In this document: positions 1-11,464 of the stretch, piece by piece | How positions within the stretch are numbered: the first letter of the stretch is position 1 | Layout of the letters: each line of letters opens with the position of its first letter | Assembly (NCBI GenBank): GCA_002914845.1 | Contig: JXTC01000746.1 | Span: 1,785 to 65,784 of the forward strand | Origin: Trema orientale | Lineage: Eukaryota; Streptophyta; Magnoliopsida; Rosales; Cannabaceae | Direction: 5' to 3' | DNA: 64,000 bases | Notes under the pieces: model-generated | The model's input: only the letters and a program-made list of their open reading frames with translations | What the model was told of the DNA's origin: nothing | Database searches by the model: none | Made by a program: the position numbers and the translations under genes

Positions 1-1
1 T

Positions 2-496
2 TGTTAGATTTACATAATGGATTAATAAACCAAATATAATCCCAGAATCTATCATGCTAAATTGTCAGGAAAAGATTTGTTGAGAAACTGAGACAAACCT
101 GAGTCCATAGCCAAAGACGATGAACACCGTAAGCGGAAGCGATTAACTGATTAGAACCTGAGGGTAGAAGGTCTTCCATAGCCAGAATACTCTATGTATG
201 CTCAATGGGTCTCTCTCTGTTGATGGAGGCAGAGGAGAAGAGCACACGTTCTATTTGACTTGAGGACCAAAACTCAATAGTTATATCCTTATATACTAGT
301 CACCAATAGAGACCCCATCAATCCTTATTGGACTAGGATTAGGTAACCACACATTACAGAGTCCACACCAAATAGATAACTTCAAGAGTCCTTAATTAGA
401 TCACTTAATGGCCCATCTTAATTAGACAGCCCTTATTTTTATAATTGATATAAAAACTATGGCCCACTTTATTAGGTTTATACGAATAACCCAACA
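2..496 (-). mobile_element. Copia-like LTR at window edge
   Basis: Read on the minus strand this 495-bp stretch starts TGTTGGG and ends TAACA, the TG...CA ends of an LTR. A TATA box (TATATAAGG, about 285-295) lies in its middle, as expected for the U3/R boundary. The sequence just 5' of it on the minus strand is not a polypurine tract, so this is either the 5' LTR of an element continuing off the left edge or a solo LTR. The left flank is a single base, so no target duplication can be tested. The copia assignment rests on the general look of the LTR only. Confidence 0.45.
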
Positions 497-1140
497 AAGG
501 AACGATCAAAGTCAGCAAAATGCTGATCTGATACATGTATCTAGCTTGGCCCATGGCTTTTTTATTGTATATAGATAAACAGTCATGCTCATAGGGGGGT
601 GACGATATAAAATGACAAATGATTTTCTGATTATGTATAAGACATGTGGGAAACCTTGTTCTTGACAGATAACTCAGTCAAGAATAAGTAACTGATCTAA
701 AGTAATCGATCCAGTCCGCATATTTACGGATTGGATTGGATTGATTTAAATGTTTTATGCGGATTAGATTAGATGAGAAATCTGAAATCTACACATGGTA
801 CAGATCGGATATAAATATACTAAAAAAATACAGATTGGATCGAATGAACACCCCTAATTTAGTGAATGTAGAGTCAATTGTTCCTGATTTGTTGATGTTG
901 ATGAGGAAATCAAGAAATGGAGTAGGTTGGAGCATATCTTCGTCTTCTTCTCCCTCTTCTTCCTCTTCTTCTCCCTCTTCTTCCTCTCCTTCTATGGCTA
1001 CCACCCTCTCTTTCTCTCTATCCCAACATACCTCTTTCAACCCCAAAGATAGAATTTTAAAGAGGTAGCTCGTGCAAAGCTTAGACAAGCTGAATCTGGA
1101 CCTTTGGATCATTAAAAAGTTGATATCGGCCATCAATTAT
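497..1140. other. Gene-free stretch with pyrimidine microsatellite
   Basis: No gene is recognised. A CTTCTTCC-type imperfect pyrimidine repeat at about 937-995 produces the poly-serine and poly-glutamate ORFs on the two strands; these are low-complexity artefacts. Confidence 0.5.
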
Positions 1141-2650
1141 TGACTCAGAACGCAGGAGGTGGCACCACGGTACCATTTTTGGCGTTGCGACACCAAAACT
1201 ACTCGAGAGTTGGCACTGCGGTGCCACTTTTTGGCGCTACAGCGCCACTTTTCTATTGGTTTGGCGTCTCGGCTTCCCGGTGTGTTATTTCTTCGTTTGA
1301 GCTCCGATTTGCCTTATTTTCGCTGCGTTACGACTATATCGGATTCAACTTCAATTCTAATAATTTAAAATACCCATTTATGAGGCATAAATTCGTCTCA
1401 TTTTGCATAAAACACCTTTATTTCATTCTCTTATAAACACAAACACACAAAACATCAAAACAACATGAAAAAAACTTGAAACAACTTAATATAAACAAGA
1501 ACATAGCAACACTTAAGACAAATTAGCACTAGATAACTCCAATTTTATGGAGTTAACAGGTTCTTGCATAAAAAGAGAAATTAGGTAAAATATCTATAAA
1601 AACATGTCTAATTTGACACATATGCTCAACTCAGTAAAACTCAAAAAAATTATGCTTCCAGACAATATATGGCCAAAAATACTCTTAAAGAAAACAACAC
1701 ACTCTTCTTTCCAAAAAAAATAAAACAAAAATAAAAAAACAAAAACTCTTTTTTTCTTCCGTCCTTTTCATCTTTCTTTGTTTCAAAGAAAATCCAAGCG
1801 GTGCATATATTCCTCTCCTTTTTCTTCGTTGGATTATTTAGTCTTCTCGGCTTTCTTTAGGCTTGGGCTGTGATTGCCACTGGTAAGAAATGAAGCCGTA
1901 ACCGACCTCAGAGTTCTTCAGTTGTGCAAAATATATTAAGTTATCGAAAACTTTCGACTGCTTTTTTATTTAATTTCGACGTCATTCGATTTGACTTCGA
2001 CGGTATTCGACAGTCTTCGATTTAATTTCGATGGTCCTCGGCATTCGACGACATTTGACAGAGTTCGATGGTATATGATTTTCGATGGTCCTAGATGGCA
2101 TTCGATGGTCCTCGACAATCCACGACAACGTTCGATGGACTCGAGTGTTCGACGGAATTTCGATGGTACTCGGCGGCATTCGTCTGGGTTTAATGGAGGT
2201 CTCCAGCGCTCTCCGAAACTTAGGAGAGAGAGCGAGAAATACCGAGTGCTTCTCGGATTTGAACAAAAGAGTGAGAAGTGAGAACTTAAGGATTTAAAGA
2301 GAGTACCTATGGTCGAAAACAACGGCAACCCCAGATGAGAGGAAGAGAAGGCGTTACCGAGAGTGAGAGAGGAGGAGAACGTAACGTGGGACTGAGAGAC
2401 TCTTGATTCATCAGGTGAGAGGAGATGCAGCAATTTGAGAAAGGAGATGAAAGAGCGTGAGAGAGAAGGTATGCCTCCAACTTTTTAGGGTCAATTTAGT
2501 CATAAAGCATATATTTCATAGGTTTATTAGATAGAGCACATGAGCAAAATTAGGAGACATTTTGAGCACATATTAATTAATTTCTCCATAATTGTGGCGC
2601 CAAACGGCGTTTCGGTGCCAAATTCCTGTTTTTGACGTCCAATTAGCACT
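1141..2650. repeat. Unclassified repeat with TTCGA-rich minisatellite
   Basis: The left part (1,155-1,255) holds two diverged copies of a GC-rich GGCAC...GGCG motif. A related GGCGCCAAACGGCG motif recurs at about 2,595-2,630. Between them, 1,955-2,195 is an imperfect array of TTCGATGGTCCTCG-like units about 20-25 bases long, which creates several unrelated ORFs on both strands. Shared motifs at both ends of a 1.5-kb block suggest one repetitive unit, but I cannot assign a class. Confidence 0.35.
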
Positions 2651-4235
2651 TGTTTAACGTCTCTAGCTTGAAAATTTAAAAACTAAAAAATAGGAAGTCA
2701 AGAAAAACCTTGAAAACTAATAAACTGATTAAACTTTTTCAAGCTATATTCCCAATAAACTTTGAAAACTATACTTAGATTCTCCAAATCTGTAACGAAC
2801 ATTTAGTAAAAAAAAAATAAAAAAATGCAATGAACATAAAAGATTTAAAAATTAAATTTTTTCAAATTTTCCAATCAAACGAGGAGAAACTCAGAAAGAA
2901 ATCAAAATCCCGTTATCTATTTTTGAAGGGTCAAAATTCTTTCTCTTTTTTTTAAAGTCAAAATCCCATAATAGAACGACAATAAGATATTTTTATCAAA
3001 GAAAAAAAGAACAACAATAAGATATCAAAATCCCAGATCAGTAGAAAAGAAATCAATAACGTAGTAATAACCAAGATTTGGGTGTTTCCTTTTTCATTTA
3101 TCTACAAGAAGATGCTCAAAATATTCTTAAGTAATTCCTCGTGAAAAAAAAAATTAATTCTTTCCATTGATGTACAAATACATCACATGTATAGATAACC
3201 AAAAATAAGAAGTTAAAAAAAAAAAGAGCCAACTGTTACAATTCGTATATACTTAAATTACATTTAAATATCATTTCACCGATCTGCTAACGTCTATAAC
3301 ACTGGAGGATTTTTCTTTTTCGCTTCATAGATTTGGGTTGCCCAAATATTAAGACAAAAAAAATAATAATAATAAGAAAAAAATTAGATGGAAAATTTGC
3401 ACTAACTTGAAATTTTCTCATAAATCAAACAAGCAATTTCCTACTAACCAAACAATCCATACTCAGTTCCCTACATGAGAAGCGAGAATCCGAGCCCAAA
3501 ATTATCGCAAATGATGCCATATCATCTATGCTCATCGTTTTGCCTCTGCTCTCTCTATTGGAAGCCGACGCAAACACCACCAAGATAGATCTGAGAATAC
3601 CACCATGACTTGGGTTCGTTTACTCTTTCCCACTGGAAGCCAGATCTTTGAACAACAACATGACTTAGTGCTTGGGTTTTGGGTACTGGGCGTCTGCGCC
3701 TCTTGGGTTTTCTTAGAGATTTCTGGATTTTTTAGCCAAGCTTTTCTCATGATTTCTATGGATTTTCTTGATTTTTTGTTATTTTTTTTATTTTGTTTGC
3801 TAAATATTTTGGCTTGACTAGCCGCTCGAGATTTTTTTTTATTGTGCCAATGTCTGCCGAATTAAACACGTGTCCTTCTACATGTGATTTAACAGATATT
3901 TTTAACGGAAAATACAAAAAGGACTAACGTATTACACAGACAATAAGTTGGAGAGTCAAGAGCCAAAAAAAAAAAAAAGAAAAAGAAAAGGACCTAAGTG
4001 ATACATCGAAGAAAGATTGGGGACCCCAGCTGATATTAAATTATTAATCCTATTTGTTTTTTTTGTAAGAAGTGCTCTTCTTTTCTTTTTTTTTTTTTTC
4101 CTCGTACGAAGTGCTCTTTTCAAGTGTAAAATAAGTGGGTATTTAGGAAAGTGCAAGTGGCAACAGTTTTGGCTTTATTACCAGGCAAAATTAGATAGTT
4201 AAGCAAATAGTTTTGGATTTCTAACACTTTACCGA
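2651..4235. other. AT-rich intergenic DNA
   Basis: I see no gene or recognisable element. A slightly more GC-rich patch at 3,480-3,760 has short ORFs on both strands that resemble nothing I know. Confidence 0.4.
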
Positions 4236-4560
4236 TAAAAAGTAAAAAGAATTACAAAAATAGGAAGTCATTATTTTTTTCAATTCATGTACAGTTTTTA
4301 TTAGAAAAATATCAGTTTAAAAAAAATTAGAAAAATATTATTTTTAAAATAATTATTAATTTCTAAAAACTATTACTCGTTATAAATAACTTGGTTATTA
4401 GTTACCAATACTCAAAAATTAGTTACCAGTTACTAGTTACTATTTTAAAAATAATATTTTTCTACATATTTTTTTTAAAAAATGTCATTTTTCTAATAAA
4501 AACCATACCAGATCAAAAAAAATAGAGCCCACCGTATTTTTTTAATTTTTTTTCCAAAGA
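4236..4560. mobile_element. MITE-like palindromic repeat (GGTAACTAGTAACC type)
   Basis: The centre (about 4,375-4,445) is built from repeated TTAGTTACCAGTTACTAG words. It is flanked by inverted arms containing AGAAAAATATTATTTTTAAAA on the left and its complement on the right. The same word set recurs at 32,180-32,420 and 32,990-33,190, which suggests a shared transposon family. Confidence 0.4.
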
Positions 4561-5749
4561 TATTGTATAAAGCCTAATTTTCACAATAGTTTTCTCTCTA
4601 AAAAAGTGGACAAATAAAACAAAGAAAATTACATTAGGATCCATATTTAGTTTAATTTAAAACGTCATTTTCTTGCTCTATTTTTTTTTTAAGGAAATAA
4701 TTTTATTAAACTCAAATACGGGTTATAAATAGCAAATCGGGTTACAAAAAAACCTCTTACAATGAGAATTAAGAAATCAACTCATGTACTTGAAAACAAC
4801 AAAAAAAAAAAAAAAGAACTTCAACATCTTGAAACAAAGGCAATCACTGTCAACGATCTTAGAGAAAACTCCATACATGATGTATTAGAGCTATTCAAAG
4901 CCTTGTTTTGATTCTTTTCTATCCGAATTGACACTTTTAATTGATTCGCTATAAGAGTTTTTGTAAAATTTGATCATCGATTGTGACAAACTTTCTTTAT
5001 CTGAATCATAAATGATACATATTTGGATCATAACCACACTATTAAAAGGAAAACAGTAACAAAAACTAAAACCAGTACAGATATATCTGAATGGACTAAG
5101 AACACGATATAAATTTACGTGGACAACTACTTTCACAAATTGACGAATTATTTAAAAATAAAAGCAAATATGAGAAAAGAAAATGAGAAGAATCTATACC
5201 AGAGAAGGGGAACAGGGAAGATCCCTCTTAGCAAGAGGAAGGCAGGTGCTAAACTTTTAATGGATAAAGAGAAACTTTTAATGGATAAAGAGAAAGAAGA
5301 GAAAAGATGGAAGAGAGAAGAGAGAGCCAGGTTATTTAGTTTAGTGTGTATATCAACAAAATATAGTTTTCCATTTTCCTATATGGAAAATTGGTAGCTA
5401 GTCAATAATAATAATAATAATAGTAAAAGGAAATATAACAATATATTTTGATACAATTGTCGTAATAGTAACAAGTTAGGAATTAGTGTGGAGAAGAGAA
5501 TGGGTGGAGTTTAAACCCCACATTGTATCTCAAAAGAAGTCTTTTAACATCTTTATGGTATTATTGAGTGTTTCAATATACAAAGTTTCTTTTGCACAAA
5601 ATAGAAGTAGAAAACAACACATGTAAGTAAAGATAACGTTTCGGCTATCACTATTTAGGAAAATTTTAGGATATTGTCTTTAAAAAAAAAAAAAACTAGA
5701 AAATTTATACATAAACTAGCCTAATTATAAATTTTAGGAGTTTATCTTA
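4561..5749. other. AT-rich intergenic DNA
   Basis: No gene is seen. The stretch contains A/T tracts, an ATA microsatellite at about 5,407-5,422 and an ORF on each strand of biased composition (about 4,891-5,397) without recognisable similarity. Confidence 0.4.
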
Positions 5750-5758
5750 ATTTGAATA

Positions 5759-5940
5759 GAGTAACACCAGGGACACCAATAACTTACACAAAAAACTTAC
5801 ACCACATGAGTTGGCATTCATATCAATCGCTAAATTTTGAATGGTGTGATCCTGCTCATAAATAAAATAGTAGATTTATTGGATGTCACATTATTGGTGA
5901 AATTTTTTAGTGCAACTTTTTGGTATCCCAATCATTATTC
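5759..5940 (+). mobile_element. Mutator-type MITE, copy 1
   Basis: This 182-bp element begins GAGTAACACCAGGGACACC and ends with a degenerate inverted match. It is bracketed by a perfect 9-bp direct repeat ATTTGAATA (5,750-5,758 and 5,941-5,949). A second copy lies in reverse orientation at 9,084-9,252 with its own 9-bp repeat. A 9-bp target duplication is typical of Mutator-like elements. Confidence 0.75.
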
Positions 5941-6048
5941 ATTTGAATAAGATACTGTTAGTTTATTTTGGCATGTTTCTAAACGTTAAACACCGTATAT
6001 TATGTACATGTTTCTAGCGTTAAACATCGTATATTATGTATTAGTGCT

Positions 6049-6151
6049 ACATCAACATGTTTTACTGATATAATATCATGAATGTAAAACATCGTACATT
6101 ATATATAGTAATACATCAATATGTTTTACTGATATAATATCATGAATGTAA
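6049..6151. repeat. Two-copy 64-bp tandem repeat
   Basis: The motif ACATCAACATGTTTTACTG followed by ATATAATATCATGAATGTAAA occurs at 6,049 and again at 6,113. A related GTTAAACATCGTATATTATG motif repeats just upstream at about 5,985-6,040. Confidence 0.6.
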
Positions 6152-6426
6152 ATAATTATTTATAAATATTGAACCAAAGCAACAAATCGTAAATATTAAT
6201 TTATAATTCGAGTTGTTTACATAAATTAAACCAAACATGATTACAATTTAAAATTTAGGGAAAAAAAACACTTCTCATTAACGTTGAAGTCTTTGGCAGG
6301 AATCCCCAATTCAAATATAGTATAAAAAAATAAATACAAGTCCAAGAACACATCCTATTTTATTTTTCATGTACATGAAGTTTAGTCACATTTTTGTTGT
6401 CCGATTTAGAGCGCATATCTTTTCTT

Positions 6427-6660
6427 ACAATTTTTTTATTCATGCCCAGCCATAGAGTGATTGACAAATCATTTTAAGAATTTAAATTAAAAAGATAAAT
6501 TTTAAAAAACTGATTTGATAGTTTCAAAATTTAGATGATATATTACAATTTTTTTATTCATGCCCAGCCATAGAGTGATTGACAAATCATTTTAAGAATT
6601 TAAATTAAAAAGATAAATTTAGAAAAACTGATTTGATAGTTTCAAAATTTAGATGATATG
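6427..6660. repeat. Recent 118-bp tandem duplication
   Basis: A block starting ACAATTTTTTTATTCATGCC and ending near TTTAGATGATAT is repeated head to tail with a period of 118 bases. The only difference I see is one or two bases in the middle A/T run. The near identity points to a recent duplication. Confidence 0.8.
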
Positions 6661-7139
6661 TCATCCATTTATTAATTTGACATAAGTTGGGATATACCAA
6701 AATTAGACATAAAATTTGGGTTCATTCACCTAATAAGCTCCCTAATTTATATTTAAAAAAAATAAATCAATGAAGCATACAAAAACATTTTTTTTTTTTA
6801 AAAGTGTAGAATAGAATGAATTATCCTCGTGTATACAATTGCAGTAATATCACATTTTCTTTAATTTATATCTCTATAGGCAAAGTCTCAAAGATATTCG
6901 TAGCTAGTACTTACTTAGTGCCTGTACGTACAACCCTAATACATCTTGAACAGTGGTTAATCTTAACTATCATTCGACATAATGTGACATATAAATATAA
7001 CTCATGTTCGATATAGACAAGACCCCTTTTTTTGTCTCATTACAAAGAAAATTAATGCCACAAGGCCCACTAATTCTATGGTGTTGTGTGGACGGGTAAG
7101 GATTTCTCATTTATTATTACAATAAGCAAACTATCATTA

Positions 7140-7690
7140 TACATATTAATGGTAGAGAAATTTTTTGTAGATGTCCACTTTTTTAAACTTTTTTTTAAAC
7201 TTGATTTTAGTACATCTTCATTTTTTTTTAGCTAATTGACTAGGTTCATATATTTTTATATTTAGTATATATACTTCTATACTAGTTTTAGTTTATATAC
7301 TGAGTATATAAATTTTATATTAGGTACATAATATTTAATATTTTATACGTGGTATATATATGCTGATATATCGGTTATTTCGCTATAACATGTGAAGAAT
7401 TGATATCTACTTAAAAGGATAATGCTTAAGGTACTAACTTTTGTACTAAAATTTTAATACTAACACATGTGGCATGTGATTTGTCACCATTCAATTAGTG
7501 ATCTATTTGTAGTAAGTTTTAACACACCAATTAGATGGTGATAAATTATATGCCATATGTGTTGGTACAAAAGATTTAGTACAAAAATTGGGATATGTAG
7601 TGTTATCCTTACTTAAAATAGACCCAGAATTTGGTCATTTTTCTATAAGACATTTAATGTTATTATTTTGTTTTTGACTTGGAAAAAAGG
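7140..7690 (+). repeat. Dispersed repeat interrupted by a MITE
   Basis: The flanks of the MITE at 7,417-7,609 match 28,740-28,930. Both contain a run of TATA-rich sequence, then GATATCTAYTTAAAAT, then CAAAATTTGGTCATTTT...ATAAGACC. The copy near 28.9 kb lacks the insertion and so serves as the empty site. Confidence 0.65.
7417..7609. mobile_element. MITE with long terminal inverted repeats
   Basis: The element starts GGATAATGCTTAAGGTAC and ends TGTTATCCT. Its halves pair over much of their length: ACACATGTGGCATGTGATTT on the left opposes ATGCCATATGTGTTGG on the right. It is bordered by the 9-bp direct repeat TACTTAAAA (7,408-7,416 and 7,610-7,618). A related empty site carries a single TATTTAAAA. 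Mutator-type is likely from the 9-bp duplication. Confidence 0.75.
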
Positions 7691-9083
7691 AGATTTTAAT
7701 TAGAATTTTCCACGTTAAAGAGAATAGAAGACTAGATGTCTAGAAGTGATTGTCTGGTTGAGAAATGCTAACTGTATTCTCTATTATCCGATCTTTTAGT
7801 CTCACTGTTTGACACATGGATTCTGCTATAATTTGTTATATTATCAAAATATTAAATTGGATAGGGGAAGACACGTGTCAGACAATGAGACTAAAGAGTA
7901 TATTAAAAGACTGAGAAAAATAGTGTATTTAACACTTCTCAGGTCTGATTACACTACTATGCCTATAATCACTCTTGTTAATTATCTTTGTTTTTAATTT
8001 CCATTAAAAAATAAAAAGCAAAGAGAAAAAACATATTTTTCTCCCTTTTTTCTGATTGAGTTGAACTTTGGAGTTCCATCTATTGGAAATCAAAAAGTCT
8101 CAAACCAAATGAAAATGAAACGATCAAAAACTTTAGAGAGAGGTTATGGTAGAACCATTTTTTTTAATCCCAAATGAAATCATTCACTTCCTACCATTGG
8201 ATTATTATCTAACATCTCAAATATTTTATGTGGTAAAAATTTATTGTGCACTTATCTACCTACTATCATTTTTCTTAATTCTATTATTATCTTCCATTTA
8301 ACTATCTCTTTCTATTCGAGTCTCTCTCGCACTCTACCAACTCAACCTTTCATCCCCAAATTTGTGCAAAAAAATGGATCATAAACTGGAATTAAAAAAA
8401 AAGAAAAACAAAACAAAACAAAATTCTACCTATTGCTCTTTGGTTTCTTCTTTTTCGCCACTTTCTGCCTTTGGGCTTCTTCATTATACCTATGAAGCAG
8501 CAATTTAGCTTTAAAAAAAAAAAAGAAATTGAGAGAGAGGATGATAACAGGGCGACAAGATATATGTAAAATAAGGCTCATAATGAAAACCATGAACTCC
8601 ATCGTACAATAAATTTTTCGGTCACAAGGAAAAAAAATATGCAATCTAACGGAAAGCTCTTTCATATAAATAGAAGGAAAAAAAAAAAAAAACAAATTCA
8701 GCAAACCTGAAAACTATATATATATATGGTAATTATGAGTAGGTAAAATTATCGGTTAGATTTTTTTTTTCAAAAAAAAAAAACCTAATTGTTAGATTGG
8801 TGGAAAACCCAAATCGGATAGATCACCTACAACAAAAAAAATGGGCAGAAAATGAACACAAATTACAAGATCTGTGGTTCGAGTGAGAGAGGAAGACATT
8901 AATGGAGTTAAATGAATGATAACAACAAATTAAGAGAAATGATAGTATATAGACAAGTGCACGATACACTTTTATTATATAAAGAATCCGAGGTGTCAAA
9001 TAATAATCCAATGGCTGAAAGTAAAGGATCTCATTTGCGGGTTAAAAAAGAGTGTTCCACTATAGCCTCTCCCAAAACTTTAT
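7691..9083. other. AT-rich intergenic DNA
   Basis: No gene is recognised. Poly-A/T tracts and a short TA run near 8,717 are the only structures I see. Confidence 0.4.
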
Positions 9084-9252
9084 GAATAATGATTGAGACA
9101 CTAAAAAGTTACACCAAAAAGTTACACCAATGATGTGGCATCCAATAAAACTACTATTCTATCTATGAGTAGGACCACACCATTCAAAATTTAGTGATTG
9201 ATATGAATGCCAACTCATGTGGTGTAAGTTATTGGTGTCCCTAGTGTTACTC
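9084..9252 (-). mobile_element. Mutator-type MITE, copy 2 (inverted)
   Basis: This is the reverse-complement relative of the MITE at 5,759-5,940, and most of its 169 bp aligns. It carries a perfect 9-bp flanking repeat AAACTTTAT at 9,075-9,083 and 9,253-9,261. The independent target duplication shows it inserted separately and was not copied with its neighbourhood. Confidence 0.75.
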
Positions 9253-9380
9253 AAACTTTATAACTGACAAAGCATGTCGTGAAAATAGGATCTAACAAAT
9301 TTTTTTTTTTTTTCCAAGTATAATAATAAGATTTGTTTCTCACTTGCTAGTTTTAACTATGCTCAAATATATAACATTAA

Positions 9381-9970
9381 GGTCATGTTTGGTACACTGT
9401 ATAAGGACTCTGTATTGTATTAATTAAACATAATACTGTGTTTGGTTGTGCCTTGTATTGTATTATTTAATACGACATTAAAATTTAATACAATACGGAG
9501 AGTATTATCTAATACAGAACAAAATGTCTGTATTACACTGTATTACATAATTTTAACTTTAACATAGTATTGTACAATACTCACTCTCCTCACTTTTTCT
9601 GTTCTTAATTTCTCTCTTATCACTTTCTCTCTCACGTCACTTTATCCTTTTCAAAAGTGGTATTTTTTTAAATAAATTTTTAAAAATAGTATTTTTCTAA
9701 ATTTATATCTAAAAAGTGATTTTTTTTGTAAATATATTTTTTAAAAAGTGGTAATTTTACATGTGGTATTTTCCTAAATATTTTTTAAAATGGTATTTTT
9801 CTAAATAATTTTTTTAAAAATGGTATTTTTCAAAATCAACTTTTTAATACAACATCTTAGTACAAATGCAACACCAAACATATTACTGTAATAGAATAAT
9901 ACAGTACAATATAATCCAATATAATACATCACAATACATTACAATACAATACGACGCACCAAACGTGGCC
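9381..9970. mobile_element. PIF/Harbinger (Tourist-like) MITE
   Basis: The terminal inverted repeats are GGTCATGTTTGGT on the left and ACCAAACGTGGCC on the right. They are flanked by the 3-bp duplication TAA, the signature of PIF/Harbinger insertions. The interior contains many ATACAATACAGT-like subterminal words in both orientations and no coding capacity. Confidence 0.7.
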
Positions 9971-9989
9971 TAAATGGCTAGCAATTCAT

Positions 9990-10560
9990 GTCAATGATAG
10001 TATTCGTGCCGTGTTAATGTCCATGTATAACAACATATACTTCAACTCGAATCCGACTCTTTTAATAATTATGTCAGAAATTCTAACTCGAACCTGGCAT
10101 GTTTATAAACGGACTAATCCAATACGACCTGTGTAACCCTATTTATTCAAATGGGTTATATTCGAGTTAAGTTAACCTAACAAGACCCTAATCTAAATTA
10201 GTTAAAATATACTTTTTAACATATTTAACATAAATTTGTACATGTTTTATGACATTAAGACATAAATATTTATAAAAATGAATCGAAAACACATAAAATC
10301 TCAATATATATGCATAATGAAGTCTTAAAAATACAAACAAAAATCCAAACATATATAATAAAAATATTATCATTTTCAAATAAGTATTATATGGGTCATT
10401 GACCCGAAATTGATCCGTTTAATAAATGATTCATTGTGGGCTGATGGGTCAACCTGAACTTAACATGTTTAATAAATGGGTTCGCGGGTGCAACCCGACT
10501 TTAAACTGAACTCGTTTAAGACAAACCCAAATTCACAAAATTTGTGCGAGTTTCGAGTCC
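9990..10560. repeat. Dispersed non-coding repeat (GGGTYAACCCGA family)
   Basis: The stretch contains GACCCGAAATTGATCCG, AATAAATGGGTTCGCGGG and similar words. These recur at about 28,990-29,350, 37,855-37,930 and 39,330-39,950. No ORF is supported. Confidence 0.4.
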
Positions 10561-10809
10561 TATTACCTTACTATGTCACAAATTGTCAGTCCTAATGTCA
10601 TTCATGCATCACCATTACTTCATTATTGATCATCCATATGGAAAATTTAGCAATATATTCACATGTTAACTCGAGATCAAAATTTAGAACACATGAACGA
10701 CAAAATTTTTACCTCGCAATCTTTTGCTAACTAAAAAACAATAATCACTCATATTTAGTATTTCATTTAAAATATAATTTTTTTTCCTTGGACCATTATT
10801 TATTTATTT

Positions 10810-11030
10810 TCGTAGGAAAAAGACATGGCGATTGGCGAGCCCGAGCCGTGATCCGTGACTACGCAGTTCGCTCCCACATGCGTTGGAGGCCCACATCGAA
10901 AATGCTGTTTCGTAAATCTGCTGGCATGGGCAGTTAGTAGTACTGAGCCATATGACCAGAACGGCAGCACTCGACATCCCAATCCCATTAAAATGTTCTG
11001 GCAAAATTTGAGCCTTGTGACATTGTTCAA
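10810..11030. other. GC-rich island of unknown origin
   Basis: About 210 bases are near 50% GC inside DNA near 28% GC. Open frames of 62-76 codons exist on both strands but none resembles a family I recognise. It could be a captured or decayed gene fragment. Its position 440 bp downstream of the PMEI-like gene gives no further clue. Confidence 0.3.
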
Positions 11031-11464
11031 TCACATTATGTAATTGCTTATTATTAATTATTTTTTCTCAAAATAATTTAAAATATAAAGTTTAGAAAGA
11101 AAAGGCGCAGAGTCTATCTACAAAGAATGAAATGAACTGATAAAACTCATGTTGTTGTAGAATTTTCCCCACTCAAATTTTTACTCCAAATAGTTACCAA
11201 AAGAAATACTTTATAGCTAAAAAAAAAATAAAATCAAAATATACTTTATTCAAGCCCAAAAAAGAAAAGAAAAGAAATATATATGTTTTATATTTATATA
11301 GTTACCATGGGTAGTAATTATATCACTAATATCATAGATACAGATTGATTTAAAAAAAAAAAAAAACTACAAAAATGGGGGGAGCACACACTACGAAGTA
11401 GTTATAGCTAGTTGCACTTGCATGAAGGGTGACATCATCAAGCGAAACGGTGCGTTTTGAGGGC

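Noticed and set aside
789-1136. ORFs rich in Ser or Glu on both strands
   Set aside because: They come from a CTTCTTCC pyrimidine microsatellite and show no domain.
1966-2433. 155-codon minus-strand ORF and overlapping ORFs
   Set aside because: They arise from the TTCGA-type minisatellite, with similar ORFs in other frames; no family resemblance.
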